Positions 32,325 through 43,541 of a stretch of DNA of 64,000 nucleotides are shown here, piece after piece. Each line of letters starts with the position of its first letter. The stretch's first letter is position 1. Source of the stretch: an uncultured Christensenella sp. (GTDB lineage Bacteria; Bacillota; Clostridia; Christensenellales; Pumilibacteraceae); the NCBI GenBank assembly GCA_910577995.1, contig CAJTND010000001.1, positions 62,001-126,000 on the forward strand, in the 5' to 3' direction. The notes beneath the pieces were generated by a model. That model did no database searches. It saw only the letters and a program-made list of their open reading frames with translations, and had not been told where the DNA came from. The position numbers and the translations under genes were made by a program.

Positions 32325-33668
32325 ATGGGATTATTCTCGTCGCTCGCCGAAAAGCTCGGCAGCGTATTCTCTAAAATAACCTCGCGCGGCAAGCTGACCG
32401 AGAGCGATATCAAGCAGGCGATGCGCGAGATACGTATCGCGCTGTTGGAGGCGGACGTCAACTATGCGGTCGTCAAGGATTTCGTCGCGCGCGTATCGGA
32501 AAAAGCCGTCGGCGAATCGGTGCTAAAATCACTAACGCCCGGTCAGCAGGTTGTAAAGATAGTCAACGACGAGCTCGTCGAGCTTATGGGCTCGACCAAT
32601 TCCAAGCTCGAAGTCGCGCCCAAGCCCCCTACGGTCATACTTATGTGCGGTCTTCAAGGCGCGGGCAAGACGACTTTCTGCGGAAAGCTTGCGAGCTATC
32701 TTGTGAAGCAGGGCAAAAAACCGCTGCTCGCGGCGTGCGACGTATACAGACCGGCGGCGATCGATCAGTTGAAGGTCGTCGGTAAAAAAGTCAATGTTCC
32801 CGTGTTTGAAAAAGGCGCGGGCGATCCCGTCAAGATAGCGGACGCCGCCGTCAAAGAAGCGGTGCGGCTCGGTCACGACACTGTTATAATAGATACGGCA
32901 GGGCGGTTGCACATCAACGAACAGCTCATGGACGAGCTGAAAAACATCAAAAAGTGCACCGCGCCCGTCGAGATACTGCTCACCGTCGACGCCATGACGG
33001 GACAGGACGCAGTCAACGTCGCAAAGACCTTTAACGAACAGCTCGAAATAACGGGCGTTATACTGACAAAGCTCGACGGCGATACGCGCGGCGGTGCGGC
33101 GTTATCCATAAGACAGGTGACGGGTAAGCCGATCAAGTTCTGCGGCACGGGCGAAAAGCCGACGGACATCGAGCCGTTCTATCCCGACCGCATGGCGTCG
33201 CGGATACTCGGAATGGGCGACGTGCTCACTCTTATAGAAAAAGCGCAGGAAGCCGTCACCGAAGAAGATATGCGCAAGATGGAAAAGCGCATACGCGAAA
33301 ACAAATTCACGCTCGAGGACTTTCTCACGCAGTTCCGCTCGATAGCCAAGATGGGCGATATCAACGAGGTCGTCGCGATGATACCGGGCATGAACAAGAC
33401 CAACGTCGATTCCAAGCAGGTGGACGAACGCATCAACAAATATAAGTCCATCATACTGTCGATGACGCCTTATGAACGCAATCATCCCGAGGTGATCAAG
33501 TCCTCGCGCAGAAAGCGCATAGCGGCGGGCAGCGGCACGAGCGTTCAGGAGGTCAACGCGCTGTTAAAGCAGTACGACCAAACGCGCGAGATGCTTAAAG
33601 CCGCCAACAGCGGAAAAATGCCGCAAATGCAGCAAAAGATAATTCGTCAAAAACGTCGTTTCAGATGA
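32325..33668 (+). CDS. ffh: Signal recognition particle protein Ffh
   Basis: A 447-residue SRP54 homologue binding 4.5S RNA and signal peptides. N-domain 1-90; G-domain with GLQGAGKT (109-116), DVYRPAAIDQL, DTAGRL and TKLDGD; C-terminal methionine-rich M-domain (about 295-430) with the RNA-binding SSRRKRIAAGSGTSVQEVN helix-turn-helix. AAGGAGA precedes the ATG. It works with FtsY encoded upstream. Confidence 0.97.
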   Translation: MGLFSSLAEKLGSVFSKITSRGKLTESDIKQAMREIRIALLEADVNYAVVKDFVARVSEKAVGESVLKSLTPGQQVVKIVNDELVELMGSTNSKLEVAPKPPTVILMCGLQGAGKTTFCGKLASYLVKQGKKPLLAACDVYRPAAIDQLKVVGKKVNVPVFEKGAGDPVKIADAAVKEAVRLGHDTVIIDTAGRLHINEQLMDELKNIKKCTAPVEILLTVDAMTGQDAVNVAKTFNEQLEITGVILTKLDGDTRGGAALSIRQVTGKPIKFCGTGEKPTDIEPFYPDRMASRILGMGDVLTLIEKAQEAVTEEDMRKMEKRIRENKFTLEDFLTQFRSIAKMGDINEVVAMIPGMNKTNVDSKQVDERINKYKSIILSMTPYERNHPEVIKSSRRKRIAAGSGTSVQEVNALLKQYDQTREMLKAANSGKMPQMQQKIIRQKRRFR

Positions 33669-33705
33669 CGGATAAATAAAAAATTCATTTTCAAGGAGAA
33701 AAATC

Positions 33706-33996
33706 ATGGTAAAGATCAGACTTACTCGGCTCGGAGACCACAAATCGCCGTTCTACCGCATAATCGTCGCGGACTCGCGTTCGCCGCGTGACGGCAGATT
33801 TATCGAGGTGCTCGGCACGTACGATCCGCATCTGGATGACGGGCTCAAGCTCGACGTCGAAAAAGCGAACGCCTGGATCAAGAACGGCGCACAGCCGACC
33901 GATACCGTACGCGCGCTTCTTGCGGACGCGGGCGTTACCGTAGCCAAAAAGTCGACGCAAAAGACCAAGGTCGACAAGAAGAAAAAGGCGGAATAA
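33706..33996 (+). CDS. rpsP: 30S ribosomal protein S16
   Basis: A 96-residue bS16 starting [19 protein letters not shown], the family signature, with a lysine-rich C-terminal tail. AAGGAG lies 9 bases before ATG. Followed after 3 bases by khpA. Confidence 0.97.
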   Translation: MVKIRLTRLGDHKSPFYRIIVADSRSPRDGRFIEVLGTYDPHLDDGLKLDVEKANAWIKNGAQPTDTVRALLADAGVTVAKKSTQKTKVDKKKKAE

Positions 33997-33999
33997 TAA

Positions 34000-34227
34000 A
34001 TGACCGAGCTTGTTAAGTACATCGTGACCGCGCTCGTCGACGACAAGGACGGCGTGTCCGTCACCGAGGACGGCGACGTAGTTACCGTCAGGGTCGCCAA
34101 GGACGACGTAGGCAAGGTCATAGGCAGACAAGGCAGGATCATAAAAGCGCTTCGTTCGGTCGTCAAAGCCGCTTCGGTCAAGCAGGGAAGGAACTGCACG
34201 GTCGAGATAGACGAGGAAGACGCATAA
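34000..34227 (+). CDS. khpA: KH-domain RNA-binding protein KhpA
   Basis: A 75-residue single-KH protein with the GxxG loop GRQGR in the pattern VGKVIGRQGRIIKALR. In Bacillota KhpA partners with KhpB/EloR and controls cell elongation and mRNA. The position between rpsP and rimM is typical. Confidence 0.94.
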   Translation: MTELVKYIVTALVDDKDGVSVTEDGDVVTVRVAKDDVGKVIGRQGRIIKALRSVVKAASVKQGRNCTVEIDEEDA

Positions 34228-34257
34228 CCGCAAACAGGCTGTTTTAATATCGAATTG

Positions 34258-34290
34258 CGGCGCGGCAGTGATTGACCGCGCCGTTTCGGT
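34258..34290 (+). terminator. GC-rich hairpin between khpA and rimM
   Basis: CGGCGCGG/CCGCGCCG arms (34258-34265, 34276-34283) followed by TTTCGGTTT. The tail is a poor T-tract, so it may attenuate rather than stop transcription. Confidence 0.45.
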
Positions 34291-34311
34291 TTACGGGTAA
34301 AGCGTGAGATA

Positions 34312-34824
34312 ATGGAGATAGGACAGGTATTGAAGCCGCAGGGCATACGCGGCGAGATAAAGGTCAAGCCGCTTACAACGGACGCGGCGCGGTTCAACGC
34401 GCTTAAAGCGGTTTGCGTCGGGGGCAGACAGTACAGGATAGACGGCGTGCGGATAGCCGCCGACGGCGTATATCTGCGGCTTGACGGCATAACCGACCGC
34501 AACGCCGCGGAAACGCTCCGCGGACTGTTTTTGAGCGTCGACGACGCGCTTGCCGTGCCGCTCGATGATGGCGAGTTCTTTATCGCCGAGCTTATCGGCT
34601 CGGAGCTTTATTCGCGCAGCGCCGACGGCGCGCAAACCCGAGTCGGCGTTATAAAACGTGTCGACAGTTACGGCGCGGCGGATGTTTTCGAGGCGCTTCG
34701 TGACGACGGAAAGACCGTTTCTTTCCCGTACGTAAAGGCGCTCGATCCCGTATTCGACAGGCAGGCGCGGCGGCTGAGCGTGCTCGGGTCCAAGCTTGCG
34801 GAGGTCGCAGTTTATGAAGATTAG
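34312..34824 (+). CDS. rimM: Ribosome maturation factor RimM
   Basis: A 170-residue RimM needed for 30S head maturation through S19. It starts with the conserved GQVLKPQGIRGEIKVKPLT and has a PRC-barrel-like C-terminal half ending YVKALDPVFDRQARRLSV. It overlaps trmD by 11 bases. Confidence 0.95.
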   Translation: MEIGQVLKPQGIRGEIKVKPLTTDAARFNALKAVCVGGRQYRIDGVRIAADGVYLRLDGITDRNAAETLRGLFLSVDDALAVPLDDGEFFIAELIGSELYSRSADGAQTRVGVIKRVDSYGAADVFEALRDDGKTVSFPYVKALDPVFDRQARRLSVLGSKLAEVAVYED

Positions 34825-35527
34825 AGCGTTGACGCTGTTCCCGAAAATGTTCGACTGTCTTAACGAGAGCATCGTCGGGCGCGCGGTCAAGAACGGACTG
34901 ATAGATATCCGCGCGGTCGATATCCGCGAATACACAGCCGACAAAAAACATTTCAAATGCGACGATACGCCTTACGGCGGCGGCGCGGGCATGGTAATGA
35001 GCGTACAGCCGATATACGACTGCGTGCAAGCGGTAGACCCCGATCATGAATATTTGCGAGTGTACATGTCGCCGAAAGGCGAAACGCTTACGGACAAAAC
35101 GGCGCGCGAGCTCGCGGCGCACGATAAGCTGTTGCTCCTTTGCGGACATTACGAGGGCATCGACGAGCGCGCCATAGAGCTGTGCGTCGACAGAGAGATA
35201 TCGATAGGCGATTACGTGCTTTCCGGCGGCGAACTTGCGGCGATGGTAGTAATCGACTCGGTGGCGAGGTTTGTCGACGGAGTGCTCGGAAGTCGGGTGT
35301 CGCACGAGGACGAGAGCTTTGCCGACGGCATGCTCGAATATCCGCAGTACACGCGCCCGCCCGAATTTATGGGCTTGCGCGTACCGGACGTATTGCTCGG
35401 CGGCAATCATGCGGAAATAGAAAAGTATCGCCGCGAGTGCAGTGAAAAAATCACCGCGGAGCGTCGCGCCGATCTTATAAAGGCAAAGACCGCGGCGAGT
35501 GTCAACGATGAAAACGGTGGTCGGTAA
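34814..35527 (+). CDS. trmD: tRNA (guanine-N1-)-methyltransferase TrmD
   Basis: A 237-residue SPOUT methyltransferase making m1G37 in tRNAs for Leu, Pro and Arg. The knot signature DYVLSGGELAAMVVIDSV and the LLLCGHYEGIDER loop are intact. Start ATG 34814 inside the rimM end is supported by GGAGG at 34799; the TTG further upstream is not needed. It is followed directly by rbgA; rplS, usual in this position, is missing and is found at 61318 instead. Confidence 0.96.
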   Translation: MKIRALTLFPKMFDCLNESIVGRAVKNGLIDIRAVDIREYTADKKHFKCDDTPYGGGAGMVMSVQPIYDCVQAVDPDHEYLRVYMSPKGETLTDKTARELAAHDKLLLLCGHYEGIDERAIELCVDREISIGDYVLSGGELAAMVVIDSVARFVDGVLGSRVSHEDESFADGMLEYPQYTRPPEFMGLRVPDVLLGGNHAEIEKYRRECSEKITAERRADLIKAKTAASVNDENGGR

Positions 35528-36412
35528 ATGGGCGAGATAAATTGGTTTCCCGGGCACATGGCGCGATCGACGCGCGAGATAGAGTCAAGCTTAAAGGTTG
35601 CGGATTGTGTTTTATACGTGCTCGACTGTCGCGCTGTAAGGTCGTGTTTCAACCCGAAATTCGATGCGATGTTGAGTGTTCCCGTTATCTATGTGCTGAA
35701 TAAAGCCGATACTGCGCCCGTAGCGGCTGTCAACGCTTGGACGGACAAGCTGTCGACGGGCGGAAACGCCGCCGTAGCGATAGAGGGAACGAGCTCCGCG
35801 AGCCGAAAAGTCCTGCTCGCCGCAATAAAGCGCGTGTGCGCGGCGACGCTTGAAAAACAGAAAAAGCGCGGACTAAACGCGCATCTACGCGCCGTCGTGA
35901 TAGGCGTGCCCAATACCGGAAAATCGACCGTCATCAACTGTCTATGCGGAAGATCGCGCCTTATCACAGGCGACAAGGCGGGAGTAACGCGCGCGGCGAC
36001 CTGGTGCAGAGTCGACGAAACTCTCGACGTGCTCGACACGCCGGGGACGCTCTACCCGAAGATAACGGAGCGCACCGTCGGCGAGAATCTCGCTATTGTC
36101 GGCAGTATCAAAGCGGAAGTCGTCGATGTCGCCGAGCTTGCGCTCGCGCTTATAGAAAGGCTCGACGCGATAGACAGAACGATCCTATCCGCGCGTTACG
36201 GCAGCGCGATAGACGACGACGGCGGCGCGGACGACGGGCACGAAGAGTTTGTTTCCGCCGCATGGTCGAAGCTCGAGCGTATCGCATCGGCACGCGGATT
36301 TCGCACTCGCGGCGGCGGTCACGATACCGAGCGCGCCGCCGCGGCGGTGATAGACGATTTCCGAAAGGGACGGCTCGGAAAGATAGCATTGGAGCTTGCC
36401 GATGATGATTGA
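35528..36412 (+). CDS. rbgA: Ribosome biogenesis GTPase RbgA (YlqF)
   Basis: A 294-residue circularly permuted GTPase that acts late in 50S assembly. The order is G4 NKAD (58-61), G1 GVPNTGKST (126-134) and G3 DTPGT, with the N-terminal INWFPGHMARS signature carrying the catalytic His10. A helical C-terminal domain follows. It overlaps rnhB by 11 bases. Confidence 0.95.
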   Translation: MGEINWFPGHMARSTREIESSLKVADCVLYVLDCRAVRSCFNPKFDAMLSVPVIYVLNKADTAPVAAVNAWTDKLSTGGNAAVAIEGTSSASRKVLLAAIKRVCAATLEKQKKRGLNAHLRAVVIGVPNTGKSTVINCLCGRSRLITGDKAGVTRAATWCRVDETLDVLDTPGTLYPKITERTVGENLAIVGSIKAEVVDVAELALALIERLDAIDRTILSARYGSAIDDDGGADDGHEEFVSAAWSKLERIASARGFRTRGGGHDTERAAAAVIDDFRKGRLGKIALELADDD

Positions 36413-37049
36413 CGGAAAAAAGGAAAGCCCCGTCGAACGCGCCGCGCGGATGATGGCTTTCGACAAAGCGTTCGGCGTCGACAGGGTGTGCGGCGTGGAC
36501 GAGGCAGGTCGCGGTCCGCTCGTCGGTCCCGTATCGGTATGCGCGTGCGTTTTGCCGCTGACGATACCCATTCTCGGCATAGACGACAGCAAAAAGCTGT
36601 CCGAGAAAAAGCGCGAGGAGCTTTTCGAGAAGATAGCCGACGTAGCCGATTATTGCGTCGTACTGATAGACGCGGCGACGATAGACAGTATAAATATCCT
36701 GCAAGCGACCAAGCTCGGAATGAAACGCGCCGTCGAGGGTTTGAGCATCAAGCCCGATATAGCGATAGTCGACGCGGTAAAGGGTTTGGATATTCAAGTA
36801 CGATACGAGCCCGTCATCAAGGCGGACGCAAAAAGCTACAACGTCGCGGCGGCGTCGATACTCGCTAAGGTCACGCGCGATCGGCTCATGCGCAAGCTCG
36901 ACGCTGAGTTTCCGCAGTACGGGTTTTCGCGTAACAAGGGCTACGGAACGTCAGAGCATATCGCCGCGCTCAGGGAATACGGCGCGTGTCCCGAACATCG
37001 CGCGACGTTCATCCGAAATTTCGTAGGCGACGGCGGTCGGGAAGGCTGA
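36402..37049 (+). CDS. rnhB: Ribonuclease HII
   Basis: A 215-residue RNase HII removing ribonucleotides and primers from DNA. The DEAGRGPLVGPV motif holds D33-E34, and later acidic residues lie in AIVDAVKG and ILAKVTRDR. ATG 36402 with GGAG 7 bases upstream is preferred to the in-frame TTG at 36396. Neighbouring rbgA-rnhB-yraN order is typical. Confidence 0.95.
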   Translation: MMIDGKKESPVERAARMMAFDKAFGVDRVCGVDEAGRGPLVGPVSVCACVLPLTIPILGIDDSKKLSEKKREELFEKIADVADYCVVLIDAATIDSINILQATKLGMKRAVEGLSIKPDIAIVDAVKGLDIQVRYEPVIKADAKSYNVAAASILAKVTRDRLMRKLDAEFPQYGFSRNKGYGTSEHIAALREYGACPEHRATFIRNFVGDGGREG

Positions 37050-37050
37050 T

Positions 37051-37431
37051 ATGGAGATAAGAAAAAAACGTATAAACAAGAACGGTAAGACGGGCGAGGA
37101 TCTTGCCGTCAGGTATCTCGAAACGCACGGTTACCGCGTGCTCGACAGGAATTTTACAACCGACGTGGGCGAAGTGGATATTTTCGTTACCGACGAAAAA
37201 ACGCTTATCGCGGTAGAAGTCAAGTCGCGTCTGTCGCTCGAATACGGCACGCCCGCCGAGGCGGTCGGACACGAAAAGATAAAAAAGATATCGCAGGTGA
37301 CCGCGCAGTATATCAAAAAGTTCAGATTGTTCGACGTGCCCGTCCGCTTCGACGTGGTTGAGGTTTATCTCGGCGATAAGACGGTCAATCATATAATAAA
37401 CGCCTTTTCCAGCTACTTGAACTGTCGTTAA
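37051..37431 (+). CDS. yraN: YraN/UPF0102 family nuclease-like protein
   Basis: A 126-residue protein with the restriction-endonuclease-like core GEVDIFV...TLIAVEVKSR (D, E-x-K). It is conserved next to rnhB in bacteria; the role is still unclear, probably in DNA processing or recombination. It starts one base after the rnhB stop. About 40 bases later the ATP synthase promoter begins. Confidence 0.9.
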   Translation: MEIRKKRINKNGKTGEDLAVRYLETHGYRVLDRNFTTDVGEVDIFVTDEKTLIAVEVKSRLSLEYGTPAEAVGHEKIKKISQVTAQYIKKFRLFDVPVRFDVVEVYLGDKTVNHIINAFSSYLNCR

Positions 37432-37470
37432 AATTTGTAAAATTTTGGCTTTTCGCGCTTTGAAAAACAG

Positions 37471-37499
37471 TTGCATTTTGTCTTTCAAAGTGATATATT
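37471..37499 (+). promoter_or_regulatory. Promoter of the ATP synthase operon
   Basis: TTGCAT (37471-37476), 17-base spacer, TATATT (37494-37499). Predicted start about 37506, one base before an in-frame GTG (37507) and 10 before ATG 37516 of atpB. Confidence 0.65.
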
Positions 37500-37515
37500 G
37501 ACTAATGTGGAAGAT

Positions 37516-38166
37516 ATGCCGTCCATCGCGCCTAAGGTGCTTTATGAAATCGGCGGGTTTAGGATAACCGAGACCATGTTTACCGCGTGGATAGTCACCG
37601 CCGCGCTTATCGTGTTTGCCGTGGTGGTGCGCGTCGCGTTTATCCCGCGCTGGAACAAGGACCTTAAACATACGTCGGCTTTCCGTTTGCTTATCGAATC
37701 TGCCGTCGGTATGTTTTCCAAGGAGTCGGACGAGCTGACCGAAAAGTATTCCAAGATCATCGGTCCGCTGTATTTCGGCTGTTCGGCTTTTATCATGTTC
37801 GGCGTGCTTATGGAGCTATTCGGGCTTAGGTCGCCTTTGTCCGACCTCAACTGCGATATAGTGCTCGGCGGCATAACGTTTATAGTGATACAGCTTTGCG
37901 GCATTTTGAAGCACCGCGCGCGCAGGCTTTTGCGCCTGCCGACGGTGATCATGCCGATAACCGATTGCGTCGTGCCTTTTTCCATGGCGTTGCGTCTTTT
38001 CGGAAGTATATTCTCGGGCTATCTGATAATGGAGATAGTCTATTCGTTTTTCCCGTACGTACTCCCGGCACTGCTCGAACCGCTGTTTACGCTGTTCCAT
38101 GCGCTGATACAGGCGTATGTTTTCATGTTCCTGTCAATGAACTTCGTCAACGAAGCTATTGAATAG
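37516..38166 (+). CDS. atpB: F-type ATP synthase subunit a
   Basis: A 216-residue membrane subunit forming the ion half-channels of Fo. The essential arginine is R160 in MALRLFGSIFSG, and the closing helix HALIQAYVFMFLSMNFVNEA is typical. It is at the short end for the family. The frame extends upstream to a TTG at 37471, but that codon is part of the promoter -35. The remaining candidates are GTG 37507, which would be almost leaderless, and ATG 37516, chosen here because MPSIAPKVLYEIGG matches the usual start. First gene of the atp operon; no atpI precedes it. Confidence 0.93.
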   Translation: MPSIAPKVLYEIGGFRITETMFTAWIVTAALIVFAVVVRVAFIPRWNKDLKHTSAFRLLIESAVGMFSKESDELTEKYSKIIGPLYFGCSAFIMFGVLMELFGLRSPLSDLNCDIVLGGITFIVIQLCGILKHRARRLLRLPTVIMPITDCVVPFSMALRLFGSIFSGYLIMEIVYSFFPYVLPALLEPLFTLFHALIQAYVFMFLSMNFVNEAIE

Positions 38167-38199
38167 TCATTTCGTCAAGCTGTTATTCGGAGGGTCTTT

Positions 38200-38466
38200 A
38201 TGCAATCAATTATAAGCATGATATTGCCGATCGTTTCCTTGCTCGGTATAGAGGGCTTTGCCGCGCTCGGCGCGGGCATAGCCGCGCTGTCGTGTATAGG
38301 CGCGGGCATAGGTATGGGTATCGCCACGGGTAAAGCCGTCGACGGTATCGCGCGCCAGCCCGAAGCGTATAAGCAGATCCGTATGTCGATGCTGCTCGGT
38401 CTTGCTTTCTGCGAGACGACGGCGATATACGGCGTGTTTATAGCGATCATGCTGATCGTAATGTAA
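38200..38466 (+). CDS. atpE: F-type ATP synthase subunit c
   Basis: An 88-residue hairpin forming the rotor ring. The ion-binding carboxylate is E72 in CETTAIYG of helix 2, and the polar loop is ARQPEA. T73 and Y77 match residues used in Na+-binding rings, but the helix-1 position that is Gln in Na+ types (GxGQG) is Met39 here (GIGMG), which argues for H+ coupling; this is inference from the Ilyobacter pattern. The start follows CGGAGGG. Confidence 0.95.
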   Translation: MQSIISMILPIVSLLGIEGFAALGAGIAALSCIGAGIGMGIATGKAVDGIARQPEAYKQIRMSMLLGLAFCETTAIYGVFIAIMLIVM

Positions 38467-38476
38467 TAATACTGTC

Positions 38477-38992
38477 ATGGAACTGCTATCGGTAAACATT
38501 TTCGACGCGCTCGGACTCGATTGGAAGAGCATGCTCATTTATATTGCCAACTTCCTCGTATTGGTGTTGGTGCTTGTTTTCGTGCTGTATAAGCCCGTTA
38601 AAAAGATGCTCAAGAAAAAGCGCGAGAGCCTCGACGAGACGTTTGCGGAGAACGAGCGGCTCAAGACCGAGAGCGAAAGGCTCAAAGCGGAGTACGAGGA
38701 AAAGACCGAGCAAATGAAGACGGAAAACGCGCGCGTCGCCGCCGAGGTCGCAAAAGCGGCGCAGGAACGGTCGGACGCCGTTATCGCGGAAGCGCACGAA
38801 CAGGCTAAAGCGATAGTCGACGCTGCGAAAAAGGATTCGTTATATCAAAAAGAACAGCTCAAAAACGAGTATCGCGACAGCGTGAATACGCTCGCCGTGC
38901 AGATAGCTCAAAAGCTGTTGGAACGTGAGATCACCGAGAAGGACAACGCCGCGCTCATCGAGCAGGTGCTGTCGGATTGGGAGTCCGAGTAA
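38477..38992 (+). CDS. atpF: F-type ATP synthase subunit b
   Basis: A 171-residue stator subunit with one N-terminal transmembrane helix (about 18-42) followed by a long, charged right-handed coiled coil to the end. The length is normal, so it has not absorbed delta sequence (unlike mycobacterial b-delta). Its TAA overlaps the ATG of the next gene by one base (TAATG). Confidence 0.95.
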   Translation: MELLSVNIFDALGLDWKSMLIYIANFLVLVLVLVFVLYKPVKKMLKKKRESLDETFAENERLKTESERLKAEYEEKTEQMKTENARVAAEVAKAAQERSDAVIAEAHEQAKAIVDAAKKDSLYQKEQLKNEYRDSVNTLAVQIAQKLLEREITEKDNAALIEQVLSDWESE

Positions 38993-40846
38993 TGTCAGAG
39001 GTCAAACCGCGTATCATCGAGGTGACGACAGCTTTCGAGCTCGGCGTCGCAGTCAAAAAGAAGATAGAAAGCGTATTTTCGGCAAAGCACCGCGGCGAGA
39101 AGCTTGAATTTGTCTATCATATAGACAAGACCCAGCTCGGCGGTGTTTTAGTCGTTGACGGCGATAAGTTTTACGACGGCACGCTGCTTTCGCAGGTAAA
39201 CAAGATCGACGCGGCTAACATGATGAACGAAAAGTTCGTCGAGGCGGCGACCGCGCCGCGAAAAGCCGCCAAGCGTCCTAAAAAGAAAAAGTCTACCGAG
39301 CCGACGGAGCAAGCGCAGAGCGCTTTGACCGCGGGCGAGATAAAAAAGAGCGTCGACCGCGAGCTCGGCGGCAACGTCGCCGATTTCACACGGTCGTTCG
39401 ACGTACGTCACGCGGGCAGCGTGGAGTTTTGCGGCGACGGCGTTATCCACGTAAGCGGGCTTTCCGATGCGGAATACGGCGAGATGCTCCAGCTCGAGAA
39501 CGGTGCGCAGGCGATAGTCCTCAGTCTTGAAAATAACGGAGTCGGCGCGATAGTGCTCGACGACGAGGACAAAGTCGCCGCGCACATGATAGTTAAGACT
39601 ACGGGCATGATAGTTTCCGTGCCAGTCGGTGATAAGCTGCTCGGTCGCGTCGTCGATCCGCTCGGCAGACCGATAGACGGGCTCGGTGCGTTCGTGGCGG
39701 ATAAATATCGCCCGATAGAAGCCGTCGCGCCGCCGATAAACGACCGCGACAAAGTAAATACGCCCATGCTCACGGGCTTGCTCGCCGTCGATTCCATGAT
39801 ACCGATAGGCAGAGGACAGCGCGAGCTTATCATCGGCGACAGGCAGACGGGCAAGACCTCGATAGCCGTCGATACGATAATCAATCAAAAAGGCAAGGGC
39901 GTCATCTGCGTATACGTCGCCATAGGTCAAAAATCATCGTCTGTGTCGTCCGTCGTCAATACGCTGACCGAGCACGGCGCGATGGATTATACCGTAGTAG
40001 TCAGCGCGTCGGCTTCGACTAGCGCGCCGCTTCAATACATCGCGCCGTATGCGGGCTGTGCTATTGCCGAGGAATTCATGTACGATGGCAATGACGTGCT
40101 CATCGTATATGACGATCTCAGCAAGCACGCCGTCGCTTACCGCGCCATGAGCTTGCTTTTGAAACGTCCGTCTGGCAGAGAAGCGTACCCGGGCGATATT
40201 TTCTATCTGCATTCACGGCTTTTGGAGCGCGCGGCTAAGCTTTCGCCCGCGCTCGGCGGCGGATCGATGACCGCATTGCCCATAGTGGAAACGCTCGCGG
40301 GCGATATATCGTCGTATATCCCGACCAACATCATTTCGATAACGGACGGTCAGATCTATCTCGAAAGCGATCTGTTCAATTCGGGCGTGCGTCCCGCGAT
40401 AAACGTCGGACTTTCTGTGTCGCGCGTAGGTTCGAGCGCGCAAAGCAAAGCGATGCGCAAGGTCTCCGGCAAGCTCAGGCTCGATCTTTCGCAGTACCGC
40501 GAGCTCAAAGTCTTTGCGCAGTTCGGCGCGGATCTCGACGAAAGCACGATGCGCACACTCGAGCAGGGCAAGCGCACTAACGAAATACTCAAACAGGATG
40601 TGCACATGCCGATGAGCGTCGAGCACCAAATAGTGCTATTGTACATGACGACGAAGGAGCTTTTGCGCGGCATACCCGTCGAGCGTGTCGCGGAGTTCAA
40701 GGACGAGTTTATCAGGTTTTTGGATATAGAACGCCCCGACGTCGTAAAAACTCTTGCCGACGGCGGCGAAGTTACTATGGACATGGGCATACGCATCGAG
40801 GAAGCCGTCGAGGAGTTTTCGCTGTTCTTCCTGAAGAAGGGCGGCA

Positions 40847-40854
<8 letters not shown>
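38992..40854 (+). CDS. atpA: Fusion of ATP synthase delta C-terminal domain with subunit alpha
   Basis: A 620-residue protein, about 120 longer than a normal alpha. Residues about 6-73 match the C-terminal domain of delta/OSCP: a VTTAFELG strand, KKKIESVF helix, EFVYHIDKTQLGGVLV and DGDKFYDGTLLSQVNK, as in the usual ID..LxGGxxVxxGDxxxDGS pattern. Residues 74-112 are a linker with a basic patch (KAAKRPKKKK). From about 113 it is a complete alpha: ALTAGEIKKSVD, the DGVIHVSGL barrel, Walker A GDRQTGKT (282-289) and the normal C-terminal domain. No stop or frameshift separates the parts. The helical N-terminal domain of delta, which normally holds the alpha N-termini, is absent between atpF and this gene. 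The start is ATG 38992, coupled to atpF; an in-frame TTG 15 bases upstream is unlikely. It overlaps atpG by 8 bases. Confidence 0.93.
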
Positions 40855-43481
<2,627 letters not shown>

Positions 43482-43541
43482 TTCCGTCGGCTGTTGTTTG
43501 TCGGTAACACTTCGGCAGTTTGTCGCATACACAACATTGAT

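Noticed and set aside
38977..38991. TTG at 38977 as start of the delta-alpha fusion
   Set aside because: ATG 38992 gives the TAATG coupling to atpF, and the five extra residues add nothing conserved.
38992..39330. Separate small atpH gene followed by an independent atpA
   Set aside because: There is no stop codon or frameshift between the parts, and no ribosome-binding site is obvious at the alpha boundary; a single frame covers both.
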